A stretch of DNA of 64,000 nt, taken from Myotis daubentonii. Taxonomy: Eukaryota; Chordata; Mammalia; Chiroptera; Vespertilionidae. The translations under genes and the position numbers were made by a program. The stretch covers positions 88,926,546 through 88,990,545 of the forward strand of contig NC_081847.1 in the NCBI RefSeq assembly GCF_963259705.1, written 5' to 3'. Every line of letters starts with the position of its first letter. Position 1 is the stretch's first letter. Under the pieces are notes generated by a model. The model did not search any database. It was not told the origin of the DNA and was given only the letters and a program-made list of their open reading frames with translations. This document shows, one piece after another, positions 1-12,425 of the stretch.

Positions 1-19
1 AAAAGGTTCGCCATCACTG
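1..19 (+). mobile_element. Right end of a bat hAT miniature element, cut by the window edge
   Basis: The first 19 bases end in the terminal repeat GGTTCGCCATCACTG. The same right end closes the complete copy at 7999-8243, so this is the last part of a second copy of that family. Bases 20-27 (CTCTATAA) would be the right-hand 8 bp target duplication; the left copy lies outside the window. Confidence 0.75.
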
Positions 20-27
20 CTCTATAA

Positions 28-2369
28 GCTTCATTACAGCACGTTTTCCTGTTCAGAAACTGCTGTAACATTAAAGTTAGATTATTAGGTGATAGGCCAC
101 TAAAAGGCAAAATATCTGCCATGGAAAAATATTAGGGGAGGGGGAGAAACCAAATATTTCAAAGAAATTATGGGTAAAAGAAGTTTTCTGGACTGGCCTG
201 TAACCTGTTGATCATGGGTTGCTAGTGAGACCGTGTGGAGGTAGGCAAACAAAATTTTGTTGTCCTTTTTCAGCTTCGGGGAGAATGATTAACCCAAGAA
301 GAATAGGTACGAGACTCCTATGGCGGATAGAGCAGAAAATTCACAAGAACAAAGAGTCAACGCAGAAATTGAGGGTCTGCTAATCTTCCCAACTCCTAGG
401 CGGCTCAGGACATTCCGAGAACATCTGTGAGCATTCACTCTCCCTCATCTGCCCTGTCACTCCTTCCTGTAAAAGTCACTGATTCTAAGGAAAGAGAAAA
501 ACACTCCGCACCTATCTCTGTTTATCCAATCATCTATTCCTTAATTTGATAAAGTCCTAAATATGTGAGTCAGACACTGTCCGAGGCATTGGTGGCACAG
601 TGCTAAACAAGAGTTTCTGCCTCAGAGAACCGATGGCCTAATGGGAAGACAGACATGAAAACAAGATTGCAGAAATAACGAATGACAACTATGGGAAGCG
701 ATACTCACAGAAGTACAGTTACTGCAGACACTGGCCACCTGATACAGAATCATCATCATCACGGTTGGTTATGCATTTACTATGTGCAAAGTATTTTGCA
801 TCCCTTGTAGCTAAAACTCGAACAAATCTTAGAAAGGAGTAAGGTTGGTACTATTAGTGCGGTTTTTAAAAGATGATGGGAAACTTCTTTTTCTATGTAC
901 GACGTTGACTGTCTTCCGAGGAGACCATTGGAATGTTCTGCCAGCATCTCGATGTATTTGAACGTGAAGGTTTGGAACAAGAACAGAAGAGCTAAATGTC
1001 TCTGCAGAGCAAGAGGGAAAATATTTGTATATTTGTCGTTTCCAAGAAAGGATCTTTAAGCAAGTGTCAGGAGGGCGGGGAAAGGAGGGGGGGAGTAAGA
1101 CAGAGGTTTCTGGCGAGATGAAGAAAGCCGTGTGCCCCTCCCCCCGTCCCAGTCCTTGCCAACCCCAAACCTCCGGTGAAGTTACTAGCCATGCCAGGGG
1201 GAGTGGGTTCTTCGGTGGACACTGGAGAGGGGCAGAGTTTCACTTGTGATCTACGGGGGAAATGGGAACACAGCTTGCATAATAGACACAGAGGAATGAT
1301 AGGTTAAGGGACAGTGATCCCCAAGAATTCCCAAAGGTTGGGGGAAGGCTTAGGCGTTGCTTTACAGGAACTTTCTCTGACTCCCCAGGGGTCAGGAAGT
1401 CCCAGCGGACCAGTGGATTAACCAAATGAGAGCATGTGGACTCAGACAGGCCCGGGACTTGGCTAGTGCACCAACATTATACTTGACCCTGGCTCTGGCT
1501 CCTGGGCCTGTATGCTCCCTAGTTTGCCATGTTTTCTCAGTTCTGTCAAGGAGGGCACCAGGGGCCACAGGCAACACTCTCACCCTCTACGGCTCCGGGG
1601 GAAATTGGCTGCTCAGTGAGCAGGGCACAGGCTGGCCGCTCTCATTCAGAGTCCCCAGCAATCGCGTGGCTTTTCTGCTTGAAGTTCAAAGCTCTTTCGC
1701 ATAGTTCTCAATGTATGGGATTTACATCTTCCGAATGAAGAGCTGAACAAATTGTGCTAACTGAAGCTCAAGGGTTGGTTTATCTGCTGTTTGTGTGTTG
1801 GTTTTTTTACTACGAATTACTCATCCAGCAGTTCCTTCCCAGGCATTATCTCCTACGTGCAGCTGGCCAAGCGCAGGCACTCGGCTGGGGAGCCAGTGGG
1901 AGACCTGCCTTTGCTGTGCTGCTTGTGGACAGACTTCAAGAGCAACGCACACATCTGCGGGCTCTGGAGAGAAAACTGGGGACATCATGTCCTGGTCGGG
2001 CAGATGCCTACATTTATTTTTGGAATTATTTCTTGGCTGTGGAGAGATGAGTTTTTTTCCCATACAGAACGGAGGACAGGAAACAAGAAGGTTAAAGGAG
2101 GTCTGAAAGCTCTACTAAACTTATCTGGTCTGTCACCAGGTAGAGTAAGCCCTCAGCGGGTATAAATAAACGTAGGTGCCTTTCAGACTGTCTGCTTTGG
2201 TGGGGAAACTGCCACATCGATGAAGACCATCATTCCGGTGCCATTTATATCTCTCCACCTTGAATTCCCCATCTCCTGTCTTTTTTTTTTTTTGTCCTAA
2301 TTTAGATTATGCTTACTTTTATATCTTTGAAAGTACTAGTATGCTGTTGAAAATGCTCTTTTTAGGGTA
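28..2369. other. Non-coding stretch with old mammalian repeats
   Basis: I see no gene here. Bases about 735-930 look like a reverse-oriented MIR: a 'tttactatgtgcaaag' motif is followed by a run resembling the MIR core read backwards. Bases about 540-680 resemble another old mammal-wide repeat. Open frames up to about 125 codons at 1750-2165 overlap in several frames and lack any recognisable domain, so they look accidental. A T-rich run lies at 2281-2294. Confidence 0.5.
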
Positions 2370-2850
2370 TTTTTGTTTTTAAAAATCTATCTTTACTGGT
2401 AAAAGGATTATAGATGTCTCCCTTTTTCCCCCACTGACTCCCTCCATCCTGCACCTGCTTCTCCCCTTCCCAGGCCTTTACCACCTACTGTCTGTGTCCA
2501 TGGGTTATGTATATATGCATATAAATTCTTTGGATGATTTCTTCCCACCCCTACCCCTCCATTGCCTTCCCTCTGAGATTCCACAGTCTGTTCCATGCTT
2601 CTGTGTCTCTGGTTCTATTTTGTTCATCAGTTTATTTTGTTCATTACATTCCACCTATGAGCGAGATCATGTGATACTTGTCTTTCTCTGCCTGGCTTAT
2701 TTCGCTTAACATAATATTCTCCAGGTCCCTCCATGCTGTCTCAAAGGGTAAGAGATCCTTCTTTTTTATAGCTGCATAGTACTCCATGGTGTAAATATAC
2801 CACAGCATTTTTATCCACTCGAGTACTGATAGGCACTGGGCTGTTTGAAT
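2370..2850 (-). mobile_element. L1 3' end, minus strand
   Basis: Read on the minus strand, this carries the familiar L1 3' terminal text: a 'tggataaaaatgctgtggta' style segment, then 'ccatgctt' and 'ctgaggaac' type blocks, a G-rich tract and a short 3' tail near 2370. It is the same 3' end family as the plus-strand copies at 31250-31671 and 33143-33480. It is 5'-truncated and non-coding. Low divergence between copies suggests fairly recent, lineage-specific activity. Confidence 0.75.
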
Positions 2851-4689
2851 ACTAACATGAAAAATGCTTCCACTTCTTCAAAAAAGTTTAAAATTTTCAG
2901 TGCAAAATATTTTAATACATTTGAATGCCCCACCAGATTTTACGTATGGAAATACCCAGCATGTCACCTCCAGCGCACGCTCTGCCATACTGCCCCCTTG
3001 GCCAGCTTTCCCAAGCGTGTTCTCAGGGGAGACAGAGCCACCGGCCACCTAGATGCTAGTTGGGCAGGCAGCCAGACGTTAGTTTGCCCCTCGCCCTTTC
3101 GCAGGCGCAGAAACTCACCTCTCTCTCCGCCCTGATGGCAGAGGAAGCAGCAGTGGGAGCTCAGAACCACAGAGCTGGCGGAGGGAGGCGTGTGATGGTG
3201 CTAGAGGCCAGTCCGGGTGCAAACCCCTCGCTGCCTCGTGCTCTCTGCACGTTCTTGGCAAAGACGCTTTCCTCACCCTCAGTCTCCTTTGAAATTTCAC
3301 TTGGAAGGAAACCCACTTTGTGTAATTCCATGAGGACGGATGAGGTAAGTCTGTCAGCTGTCTGGCATCGAACCTATTAGTTTCTGTTACTGAATTTGTC
3401 CTACTGTCCTCCCATCATCCCTGTCTTCCTCTTCTCCCGAAGCCAGAGATGGAGGCAGACATGGAGCCAGGCCGGGGGTAGGAGCACCCCATCCTCCTGG
3501 CCACGGTGAGCACTGGGAGCGGCGCACACAAGCCCCCGGCCTTTGCCTCTTACTTGCTGGGATCTTGTCTGAGTTACTAAGGACATGTCCCTGCTGGGGA
3601 GGCCAAGGGGATGGATGGTCTGTGATGGGGGCAGCGGGCAGCTGTCCACCTGCCGGCCCGCCCCGAAGCCATTGAGAGCCGCAGGGTGGCTATGCCGGAG
3701 CTGGACTCGCTGGGGGGGAGCTGAGCAGAAGAAGCGGAGATCTGCGTCTCCAGATCTAAGGTCCAAAGCCACGTGCACGGGGCTCTTTTTATTCCCTAAG
3801 GCGGGTCCCCCTTTTAAACCGCTGGAGGAATGCCCTCTCTTCTCGGCGCTCCTCCTCACAAATTAAAAAGAGAGCCGCATTTTATCCCTCTCTTCTCAAA
3901 AGAATTTCTGCCCTGATTCCTTAATATTTAGAGAAATTCCAAACATTATACTGACAAGAGAAAAAGTCTGAGATGTTCTAGATTCAATCACAGCGACTGG
4001 AAAGAGGAAGGGACAGGAAAGCCGAGCAGTCAGCAGCCACGCGCCAGGCCACAAAGCCGCTCCCACGCTGAGTGCACGTGGGAACCTGAACCGACCTCCA
4101 GGCACCGCCACACCCACCCAGCCCCTGGTCCCGAACGCGGGAACTGCCAGGGCTTCAGAGCAGACACTCTCCCTCGCTGCCCCGTCTCCTGCCCCCTTCT
4201 CTGCAGCCAGTGTAAATGCTTTCAAAACAAGGTACGTCCCCAAAACATAATGAAGACAAGCGCGCTCCAGGTCTGGAACGTTGGACCCGCTGCCGGTGGT
4301 TTAGACTGTGCGCCAGGACCTGGCCTTTTCCTAGCCGGCAGAGGCTGCATAAACCCTTTCTTTTTTAAAGAGAGCTTTCAGCCATGGGCAATTTTGTTTA
4401 ACAAAGAGAATAAAATCATACTCTTCATGCTTTGGTTGAAAACCTCCTTGCCTCTTTTCTATACAGAGCTGCCTCCACACTGAGTATGCGATTTCAAATT
4501 CTGCCTCTATGACATAGTTTATATCACAGCATTGCAAAAGCACTACCTATCCTCGGAAGGGAGTGCAGAAAACCCAGGAATGTAAAGAGAAAAGCTAACC
4601 GGTTACCCATACATTAATCATTACTAACATTCTGCTTCCTTTCCTTCTCTCTCTCTCTACCTTTAAATTTCAATATCGAGTCCATGGCA
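2851..4689. other. GC-richer non-coding stretch with a MIR-like piece
   Basis: No gene is assignable. The stretch from about 2940 to 4340 is richer in G+C and CpG than its surroundings. Bases about 3205-3345 resemble a plus-strand MIR ('tcaccctcagtctcc'). A consensus-like splice donor (GAG|GTAAGT) follows at 3342-3352, but there is no convincing exon before it. The 152-codon minus-strand frame at 3401-3859 has no recognisable domain. Confidence 0.4.
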
Positions 4690-5560
4690 GGTGGTGTTTT
4701 ATGAAATGCATGTTCTCTCTCACGAAACACTTTTATAGGACATTTGAATTATTTCCTTCATATAGATGTTCCATAATTTAATTGATTAAATCCTTTATTG
4801 ACTCTATTAATCTAATTTATCAATTGTTGGGCATTTGCCTGTCTTAAAATTTTCTTGTTTTTAAATAATACTGTGATGAATGTCCTTGTTTATAAATTTA
4901 AAAAATCTCTTTATTGATTAAGGTATTACATTTTGTCCTTACCCCCCATTTTCCCCCTGAACCCCAACTCATGCAGACAACAGGGGGGTGAGGGCTTGTT
5001 TATAATTTTTTGTGTAAAAGTATTTCCATTCAGATATTCCTAAAAGTAGAATTACTAAGTTACTGCTCATAAGCATTTTAAGTAAATTACCCCTAGTGAA
5101 ATATGATCAAACTGTTCTCCAAAAAATTTGTAGCAACTTCGACTCCGACCAGTAGTTTATGATATAGTTTGATAACCACCTTGTGGGCAGCTGCATAAGA
5201 TTTCTTAGTTATGAAATCACTAGCTATTCATTTTCCTGTTATAAGACATTTGGTTGTTTCCAGTCTTAACTGCCATAAGTAATGCCAGAAGAGTCTCTGT
5301 ACATACATCATTGTGTCCATTTCATATTATTTCTCCAGGAGAATCAAAGTGAAAATTTTATCAAAGGTTGCAAATATTTTCAAAGTCATTGAAACTTATG
5401 ATACTGTCAAAGTGCTTTCAGAATTATCATATTAATTTATACTCCCACCAATAAAGTATGAGAATGGCTTCCTGTAACTTTGTTAATGAGATTTTCTGAT
5501 ATGCAGAAATTTAAAATGTTCTCAAATATAACTTTTTCCTCTTTGCACCTTCATTTTTAT
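4690..5560 (-). mobile_element. Old L1 fragments, minus strand, with a younger L1 tip
   Basis: Most of this AT-rich stretch resembles decayed reverse-oriented L1 3' sequence, for example 'ggttgtttccagtctt' near 5252 and 'tgatgaatgtccttg' near 4874. Bases about 4897-4995 are a separate, better preserved reverse L1 tip: a 'ctttattgattaag' start followed by a C-rich block. It matches the 3' ends of the young L1 copies in this window and was probably inserted later. Confidence 0.45.
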
Positions 5561-5579
5561 GCTTATAAACTCTTTTCTT

Positions 5580-6075
5580 TTGCATATAACTTAAAATTCC
5601 TCTGGGTATTTATTCAAAAGGAAGGAAAATATATCTCCATTTAAAGATTTTCACATGAATGTTCACAGTGGCTTTATTTGTGATCATGAAAACCTGGAAA
5701 CAACCCCAATGTCCATCAACAAGTGAATAAATAAATAATAAATATTGCAATAAACATATTGATACATGCAACATGAATGAACCTGAAAATATTGAAAGTG
5801 AAAAAAGTAGACAAAAGGAGTATTATGAATGATCCCGTTTATAAAAACCTTAGACAATGCAGACTAATCTATAGTGTCCAAAAGCAGAGCCGTGGTTGCT
5901 GGGAAAGGGGGAGGGGTGGGTGGGCTGCATTACCAAGGAGCCTGAGGGGACATTTGGAGATGATGGAAATGTTTGCTTCTAGAGATGGTTTAAAGAAGGG
6001 TATGCACATTGTGCCAACACTTGTGAATTTGTACACTCTAAACAAAGTGTAGTTCATTGTCAATTATATGTCCTA
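5580..6075 (+). mobile_element. Old L1 3' fragment, plus strand
   Basis: The segment contains the conserved L1 3' order: 'ctgggtatttattcaaaagg', then 'catgaatgttcacagtggc', 'aacaaccccaatgtccatc', a G-rich 'ggggaggggtgggtgg' patch, and a 'gtgaatttgtacactc' end. It is non-coding, 5'-truncated and rather diverged, consistent with an old mammalian L1 subfamily. Confidence 0.7.
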
Positions 6076-7623
6076 AAGCTGTTTTTAAAATTCCCCAATA
6101 TTTTCTTCTAATGCTTACATCTTTATTTATTATAAATATCAAAGTATTCAAGTATTAAGTATTATTATAAGTCTAATCTAGTTGGAATCACTTCGTAGTA
6201 TGAAGACCTTTTCCTTCCCAATAGGGTTTGATTTGCTGCATAACAACAACAATCTCCCCTAGTGGTATGTACTGCTTCTCTAGGGTGCCTGATCATTATG
6301 CTAGCATTGTACACAGTCCATGGTTATGTCTCTATCAACACCTTCTTTAATTATAATTCAACTTTATTATAATTAAGCTTTATAATTTACTTAATAGCTG
6401 GTAAGAAAAGCTCTCCTTCATTTTAATATTCTTTTCTTGCCTAACTTTAATCCTAAACAAGAGTCTCAGAACTTAGCATTACTGCCAGAAGAGAATATTT
6501 AAATCCAAAGGATTATTTTAATACAATTTTATTTTAATTTTTTAATACAATTTTAAATACCAAAGGTAATAAATGTTGCAATTCAAAAGGGCTTTTTTTT
6601 TTTTTTACATTAAAAATAAAAGTATTCGCAAAAAGAAGGCCAAAGGACGTCAGTTAAGCTAAATTGGAAAAATCTGTTGCTGACGATCTCATGCTCTGGC
6701 TTTGTTTCTCCTGCCCAGACTTTCATCATGGGTTCTCACAGAGCTTGGTGTATCAGGTAGACAAGAAAGAGAGCTAAACTCAAGAACAATGTTGGACAAA
6801 GGAGGGCTGTAAAGAAGACAGTTTGTAAGTATGAAGGCCAAACACATACCTCTGACTATAACAGGGCATTGGATCGGCAAGATAAACTGATACATACTGT
6901 TTGGTGGTTGTGTGAATATGAGAGGGAGTAGTTTGGGGGCTCATAATAGTTTCCTTTTATTGGTTTTACATAGGTATAAAGTGCCTGATTTTTTGTCTTT
7001 TTATTTTAGCCATTTGAATTATTTTAAATCTGCTCACTTAGATGTCAGAGGTTAGACTAATTTCTTAAATTAAAAAAAAACACCTATTTCATATTTTTTC
7101 ACATTAGTTTCCCACATTAGGAATTGTAATTGCTGACTATTCTCTTCTATTCCAAAATAATCTTTTCATCACATGCGTGAGAATCAGAATGATCACCTAA
7201 GAGAGGTACAAAGAGACAATAATCAGGCAGTTAACACATATTAAATACTTACTGTGTACATAAGCTACCTTGCTCTTCACAAAAAATGAGGATTTAATCG
7301 GAATAATCTAAGTAAATGCGAGTGCTCTTTGTAATAGCAGTTTTCTAAAGCCAAATGGCAGTCACTGAAGAGAGTTTTACTTTTACTAGTAAAGATGAGA
7401 AGGGCTTTGAGCAAAGCAGCAGGTGCGAGTGAATCAGTAAGTGAAAATCTATGTTTTGCTTGCTGACTCAGTGCCTCTAAGAAATTAATTGAGCTTGATT
7501 TTCCTCTTAGTTAAAAAGGAAGTGATAATGTCATCTTCCTTGAAGGATTATTAGGAGATTTAAATATAATGCAATCCAAATACTTTGCAAATGGTAAGTC
7601 ACAATACAAATGTTAGTTTATTA
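6076..7623. other. AT-rich unique sequence with a MIR
   Basis: No gene is seen. Bases about 7465-7622 resemble a plus-strand MIR, with 'gattttcctcttagttaaaa' in the place of the MIR core, followed by a decayed tail. The rest is AT-rich sequence I cannot assign, including short A/T homopolymer runs. Confidence 0.4.
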
Positions 7624-7996
7624 TCCTATAAAATAAAAGGCTAATATGCAAATCAACTGAACGGAGGAACAACCGGTCACTATGATGCTCACTGATCACC
7701 ATGGGGCAGATGCTCAACACAGGAGCTGCCCCCTGGTGGTCAGTGTGCTCCCACAGGGGGAGCGCCGCTAAGCCAGAAGCTGGGCTAATGGCTGGTGACC
7801 GCAATGGCGGTGGTGGGAGCCTCTCCTGCCTCTGCAGCAGCACTAAGGATGTCCAACTGACAGCAGGGAGGGGGCCTAAGCTGTCAGTCAGACATCCCCC
7901 GAGGGCTCTTGGACGGCGAGAGGGCGCAGGCCGGGCTGAGGGATTCCACCCCCCCCTCCCCGCCCAGTGCACGAATTTTGTGCACCAGGCCTCTAG
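7624..7996 (+). mobile_element. Non-autonomous HeliBat-type Helitron
   Basis: This 373 bp element starts TCCTATAAAATAAAAGGC and has the typical 'aatatgcaaat' next to the 5' end. Its 3' end has the hairpin TGCACGAATTTTGTGCA followed by CTCTAG. It sits between a host A (7623) and T (7997), as expected for Helitrons, which insert at AT without target duplication. It has no helicase or Rep coding and must have been moved by an autonomous partner. Open frames inside it are accidental. A hAT element is inserted at its very 3' tip. Confidence 0.92.
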
Positions 7997-7998
7997 TG

Positions 7999-8243
7999 CA
8001 GTGATGGCGAACCTTTTGAGCTCGGTGTGTCAGCATTTTGAAAAACCCTAACTTAACTCTGGTGCTGTGTCACATATAGAAATTTTTTGATATTTGCAAC
8101 CATAGTAAAACAAAGACTTATATTTTTGATATTTATTTATATTTATTTTATATATTTAAATGCCATTTAACAAAGAAAAATCAACCAAAAAAATGAGTTC
8201 GGGTGTCACCTCTGACATGCGTGTAATAGGTTCGCCATCACTG
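7999..8243 (+). mobile_element. Complete bat hAT miniature element
   Basis: This 245 bp element has imperfect terminal inverted repeats: it starts CAGTGATGGCGAACCT and ends AGGTTCGCCATCACTG. It is flanked by a perfect 8 bp duplication CTCTAGTG (7991-7998 and 8244-8251), the size typical of hAT transposons. It has no coding capacity. The duplicated target is the last bases of the preceding Helitron plus two flanking bases, so it inserted after that Helitron. Confidence 0.93.
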
Positions 8244-8251
8244 CTCTAGTG

Positions 8252-10429
8252 GTTAATAAAGCCTCTCCAGATAATCACACATTACATTTGCAGAGATGAC
8301 TTTAGAGACCTTGTGAGTGACTAACTTTATCAACGTACTGCCTAATAGTTGAAAGACACCTTCTCCTAAGCTCATGGAGAGGTAGCCATCTCAGATGGGG
8401 TTGACATAGCAGAGGACAAATGTCTAGAGAGAGATTTTCCCACCGCATACCCCCCAGGAACAGAGTGGTGGGAGGTCTGTTGGTTTACTTCCTTGTCCTT
8501 TGGCACATGTACCCAATGACATAATTAGCTGAAGCACTCTGAAGTCACCAATAAAGACAAAGGGAGCTATAAGAGTGACAGATGCAGACGATGGGCATCT
8601 GCTGGTCACCCTTGAGGCTCACCTTGCCCTCTCTCCTAGGTCCCTCTAGAGTCCTCACATCCCTGCTGCCCTGAGCCAGGGTGTCCCCAAACCTCTTCTA
8701 CTTGGTCTGCTGCTCATCTCTCAAACACACCCCACTGTAGTACCATTCTCTCCAGGAATTCCAGCGCATCAGAGCTGTTGTTCTTGCACTGCTTGTATCT
8801 AGAATGTTTAAGTTTTTTTTAATTCTGCATCCTTTGACATTCTTAATTCAGTTGGATTGAAAGTCACCTAATTTTCCATAACATTCTTTCTGTACAGAGG
8901 TGACAATCCACCTACCTCCCAACTAACCCATATCATAGGGAAAAGAGCAGAATCCAGAGGTGTACCTGATTTTGCTCTAGGGCCTGCTCAGGTTCTGTCT
9001 GGAACCTTCCATGTGACCTTGAGGATTCTGCTACCAATCCCTCCCTTTAAATCTGGCCTGATTCCTCTTCCCCGCTGCCAACCTCTCAGGAACTCCCTTA
9101 GGTTATGCAAATGTCAGAGCACTTAATTCCTAGCAAGACCACAATGAACAAATTGGTATACTATTCGAATACCCAGCCAGGAAAGGGAATATGCTTGCTC
9201 TCATAATAGTATCATTACCAGTGTCATTCTTTGGCAAAAGGTCAGAGCTACGTAGATGTGAATATGGAACATTTCTATGAAGCACAGTCTTAGAGATGAA
9301 AACTTCAAAGGCGCCAAACTGATTGATAGTATTGGGTAAAAAAGGAATTCCCTCAATTTACAACGGGCATGCTCCAAAAAAAAAGCTGTCCTCAAACTTA
9401 CATAAGAAAAATCCAACGCTGCCCTAAAAATCTTACTGTTTCCGAGCAGTGCTGTGCAGAAGGACATAAATACCAGAACACCTTCTAAATCTTATTACAT
9501 AATAATAATTGCCAACGTCTTACTATCATCCTACTAAATGTCAGGTACTTTGTAAACAGCACCTCTTGATGTGTAATAGACTTTCCGTGGAGTAAGAGTA
9601 GGCTAGCTTAGTGGCTGAGCCCCACTAACTGTGGCTCTCTCTCTTATTAACTATGGCCTTGGGACATTACTTTACCTCTCTGGTCTTGATGTCTTCCCCT
9701 GTGCAATAAAGACGGTACATAATAAAAGTGCCGGGCTCCTGAGGTTTTTATATGTAGGGGACATTTTATTTGCAACATTCGTTGTGAAGAGAAATGCACG
9801 TAGGTGGAAAAGGGACTCACAGACGTTTCTCCTCCCTAACGTCAGGATTTTAATAATGCCTGACATTTGTATACTTACATTAGCTCAGCCAGTCTGCAGC
9901 GGGGCCCAAGCACCCTGGCACTTAAGCCAAGGCCCTTTTCTCCATACCGTGCTGCCTGTCCGCGTTCTATGTAAAGATAACGAAGTGGCGATCTGGGCAG
10001 CCACACAGCCACGCCTCTACTGCTCACCGCTTTCTCCTATCAGCTCAGCAGTCTAAGCTGGTGCATTTGTTCCATTTCTCAGATTTTATAACCATCGCAG
10101 TAATGAAAAACTGGCAAATATGTTTGGCTTTATTGGTTAGGCCATTTTCCTCAGAGAGTTGTTGGGTCCAAGGCTCTGCAATATTTAAAGCGTTCGCTGT
10201 GCACTGCCAGGCAGAACCACTTCCCCTCAAAGTATCAGTTTATATTCTCACCACAGTGTGCAACGGTTCATGTTTCCTACACCCGCCCTAACATTGGGTA
10301 TTAACTCCCCTCCTCTTCCTAGTTCTCTCTTTTAAAAACATTCGCTAAAGACTAAAATAGTATTTGTTTATTTAATTTGTATGTATTTAAAATAATTAGT
10401 AAAGATAATACCAAAGACATGATCCATGA
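8252..10429. other. Unique sequence with MIR fragments
   Basis: No gene is seen. Bases about 9485-9590 resemble a reverse MIR. Bases about 9600-9740 resemble a forward MIR ('ggccttgggacattacttta' followed by 'cctctctgg'). The 141-codon plus-strand frame at 9631-10056 starts inside that MIR and has no recognisable domain. The rest cannot be assigned. Confidence 0.4.
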
Positions 10430-11060
10430 AAGAAATAACTGAGGAGATGGACGTCATTAAAGTTTAAAACGTCTGCCCTGTGAAAGACAAGATCGAGAAG
10501 GGGAGGACAGGCCCCCGACAGGGAGAAATCTTTTCAGAAGACCCGTACTTTCATCAGGTTGTTCGTTTCCTTGTTGTTCAGCCCTTCTGTTAGAAACTGT
10601 TGTCCAAAACATACAAAGGACGCTTAGGCCTCAACAATAATGGAACAAACACCCTGATTACAATATGGGCAATGCCCTAAACAGACACCGAACCAAACAA
10701 GATATATAGATGGAAAATAACAGGAAAAGTTGGCCACATTCCATGTCATCAGGGAAATGCAGATGAAAACAACGATGAGATACCGTCGCACAGCTATTAG
10801 AATGGCTACAGTTCAGGACACCCCAACATCAAATGCTGGTGAGGAGGCTGAGCAGCAGGAACACTTGTTCGCTGCTGGTGGGAATGCAACTTAGTACAGA
10901 CCCTTTGGAAGACAGTCGATGGTTTCTTACAAAACGAAACATACATTTACCATATGACCCAACAATCACACGCCTTGGTGTTTACCCAAAGGAGTTGAAA
11001 ACTATGTCCACACAAAAACCTGCACATGGGTATTTATAGCAGAAGCAACCAACTGTTGTT
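10430..11060 (+). mobile_element. Old L1 fragment (ORF2 end / 3' region), plus strand
   Basis: The order of blocks follows L1: 'gtctgccctgtgaaagac', a 'ccaaaacatacaaagga' block, 'atgggcaatgccctaaacag', then 'gatgagataccgtcgcac' and 'ctggtgggaatgcaactta'. A short frame at 10833-11039 still reads like the decayed end of L1 ORF2, with LPYDPTITRLGVYPKEL resembling the conserved tail. Frameshifts and stops make it non-functional. Bases about 10530-10600 do not fit L1 and may be an internal replacement. Confidence 0.75.
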
Positions 11061-11540
11061 CAGTAGGTGAATGGAATGTCTAGTTGATATTGTTATTAGC
11101 TTGGTCTTCATTTATTTTAGAAATATTGTCTCAGGGCTCAAAGGTTATTATTAATTTTACAGATGAGACTACATAGTCAATATGATTCTTCTTTATCATG
11201 ATTGTGTTGAATATCTATCTCCTTAATACAGGTAAATGTTTACAGATAATAAACTATTTATCAGAGAGGCTAGGGAGCTCTAGAAATTAAAGCCAAAATA
11301 GTAAGAATTATTCATACACTACCAATCATCCAAAATTAACAATAAAGCATATTTAAACAAGGGATGAGAAAAACATAATTCAATTAAACAATATTGGCAA
11401 AATTTCTAATATAAAGCAATGGCATCAAAAGTCATTTTGCCTCTTAACAATGTAAATATCAAAACAACTATAAGTGGCTCTTCCACTTATATTATGAAAA
11501 ATAGTGTGGAGTTTTCAAAACAACAACAACAACAACACAC
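11061..11540. other. AT-rich gap between two L1 fragments
   Basis: No gene or recognised repeat. It ends in a CAA-rich patch (about 11519-11536) just before the next L1 piece. Confidence 0.35.
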
Positions 11541-12180
11541 CACCCCAAACTAAAAATAGAACTACCATATGACCCAGCAACCCCTCTTCTGAGTATAAAC
11601 TCAAAGGAAATTAAATCAGTACCTGGAAATTAAAGGAAATCCCATGTTTATTGCAGCATTATTCACAATAATCAATATATGTAAACAACCTTAGCTGTCT
11701 GTCAACACATGAATGGACAGAGAAATTGTGGTACATACACACAATGGAATATTATTCAGCCTGAAAAAAGGAGATCCTGCCATTTGCAACAAAATGGAAT
11801 AACACGGAGGACATTCTACTAAGTGGAGTAAGCCAGACATAGAGAGAAAAATACTGAACGAACTCAGTTATACATGGAATCTGAAAAAGTCAAATACATA
11901 GAAGCAGAGAGTAGAATGGTGGTTACCAAGGGCTGGGGGATGAGAGAAACAGGGAGATGTTGCAGTCACATAGGATGAGCCAGTCTAAAGATCTGCTGTA
12001 CGGCTGGTGACTACTGTTCATACTGGACATTTGCTAAGAGGGTACATTTCAGGTGCTTTCAGCACGCACACAAACAAATGATAACTATTTGAAGAGAAGC
12101 TATGTTAATTAGCTTGACTATATTAATCATTTCACTATATATATCAAATCATTGTTATATTCCCTACAATATACAATTCT
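11541..12180 (+). mobile_element. Old L1 3' fragment, plus strand
   Basis: It begins with 'actaccatatgacccagcaa', continues through 'tattgcagcattattcaca' and 'atggaatattattcagcc', then 'ggtggttaccaagggctggg', and ends in AT-rich sequence. This is the standard order of an old L1 3' region. It overlaps in consensus content with the 10430-11060 fragment, so the two are separate insertions rather than one interrupted copy. Non-coding. Confidence 0.78.
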
Positions 12181-12200
12181 TATTACAAAATAAAACATGA

Positions 12201-12425
12201 GCCCAGCTGGCGTGGCTCAGTGGTTGAACATCGATCTACTGGTAGGAACCAGGAGGTCACGGTTCGATTCCCGGTCAGGGCACATGCTTGGGTTGAGGGC
12301 TCGATCCCCAGTGTGGGCATGCAGGAGGCAGCTGATCAAGATTCTCTCTCATCATTGATGTTTCTATCTCTCTTTCCCTCTCCCTTCCCCTCTTTGAAAT
12401 CAATAAAAATATATTAAAAAAAGAA
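12201..12425 (+). mobile_element. VES SINE (tRNA-derived)
   Basis: The tRNA-like head begins GCCCAGCTGGCGTGGCTCAG, which includes a polymerase III A box. The B box GGTTCGATTCC lies at about 12261. It is followed by the VES body (CATGCAGGAGGCAGCTGATC), a CT-rich stretch, and 'aatcaataaaaat' with an A-rich tail. Such SINEs are copied by L1 machinery. The frame at 12220-12417 lies wholly inside the SINE and is not a gene. Confidence 0.92.

Noticed and set aside
3342..3352. Strong GTAAGT donor on the plus strand
   Set aside because: The sequence before it is MIR-like and no acceptor-exon pair fits.
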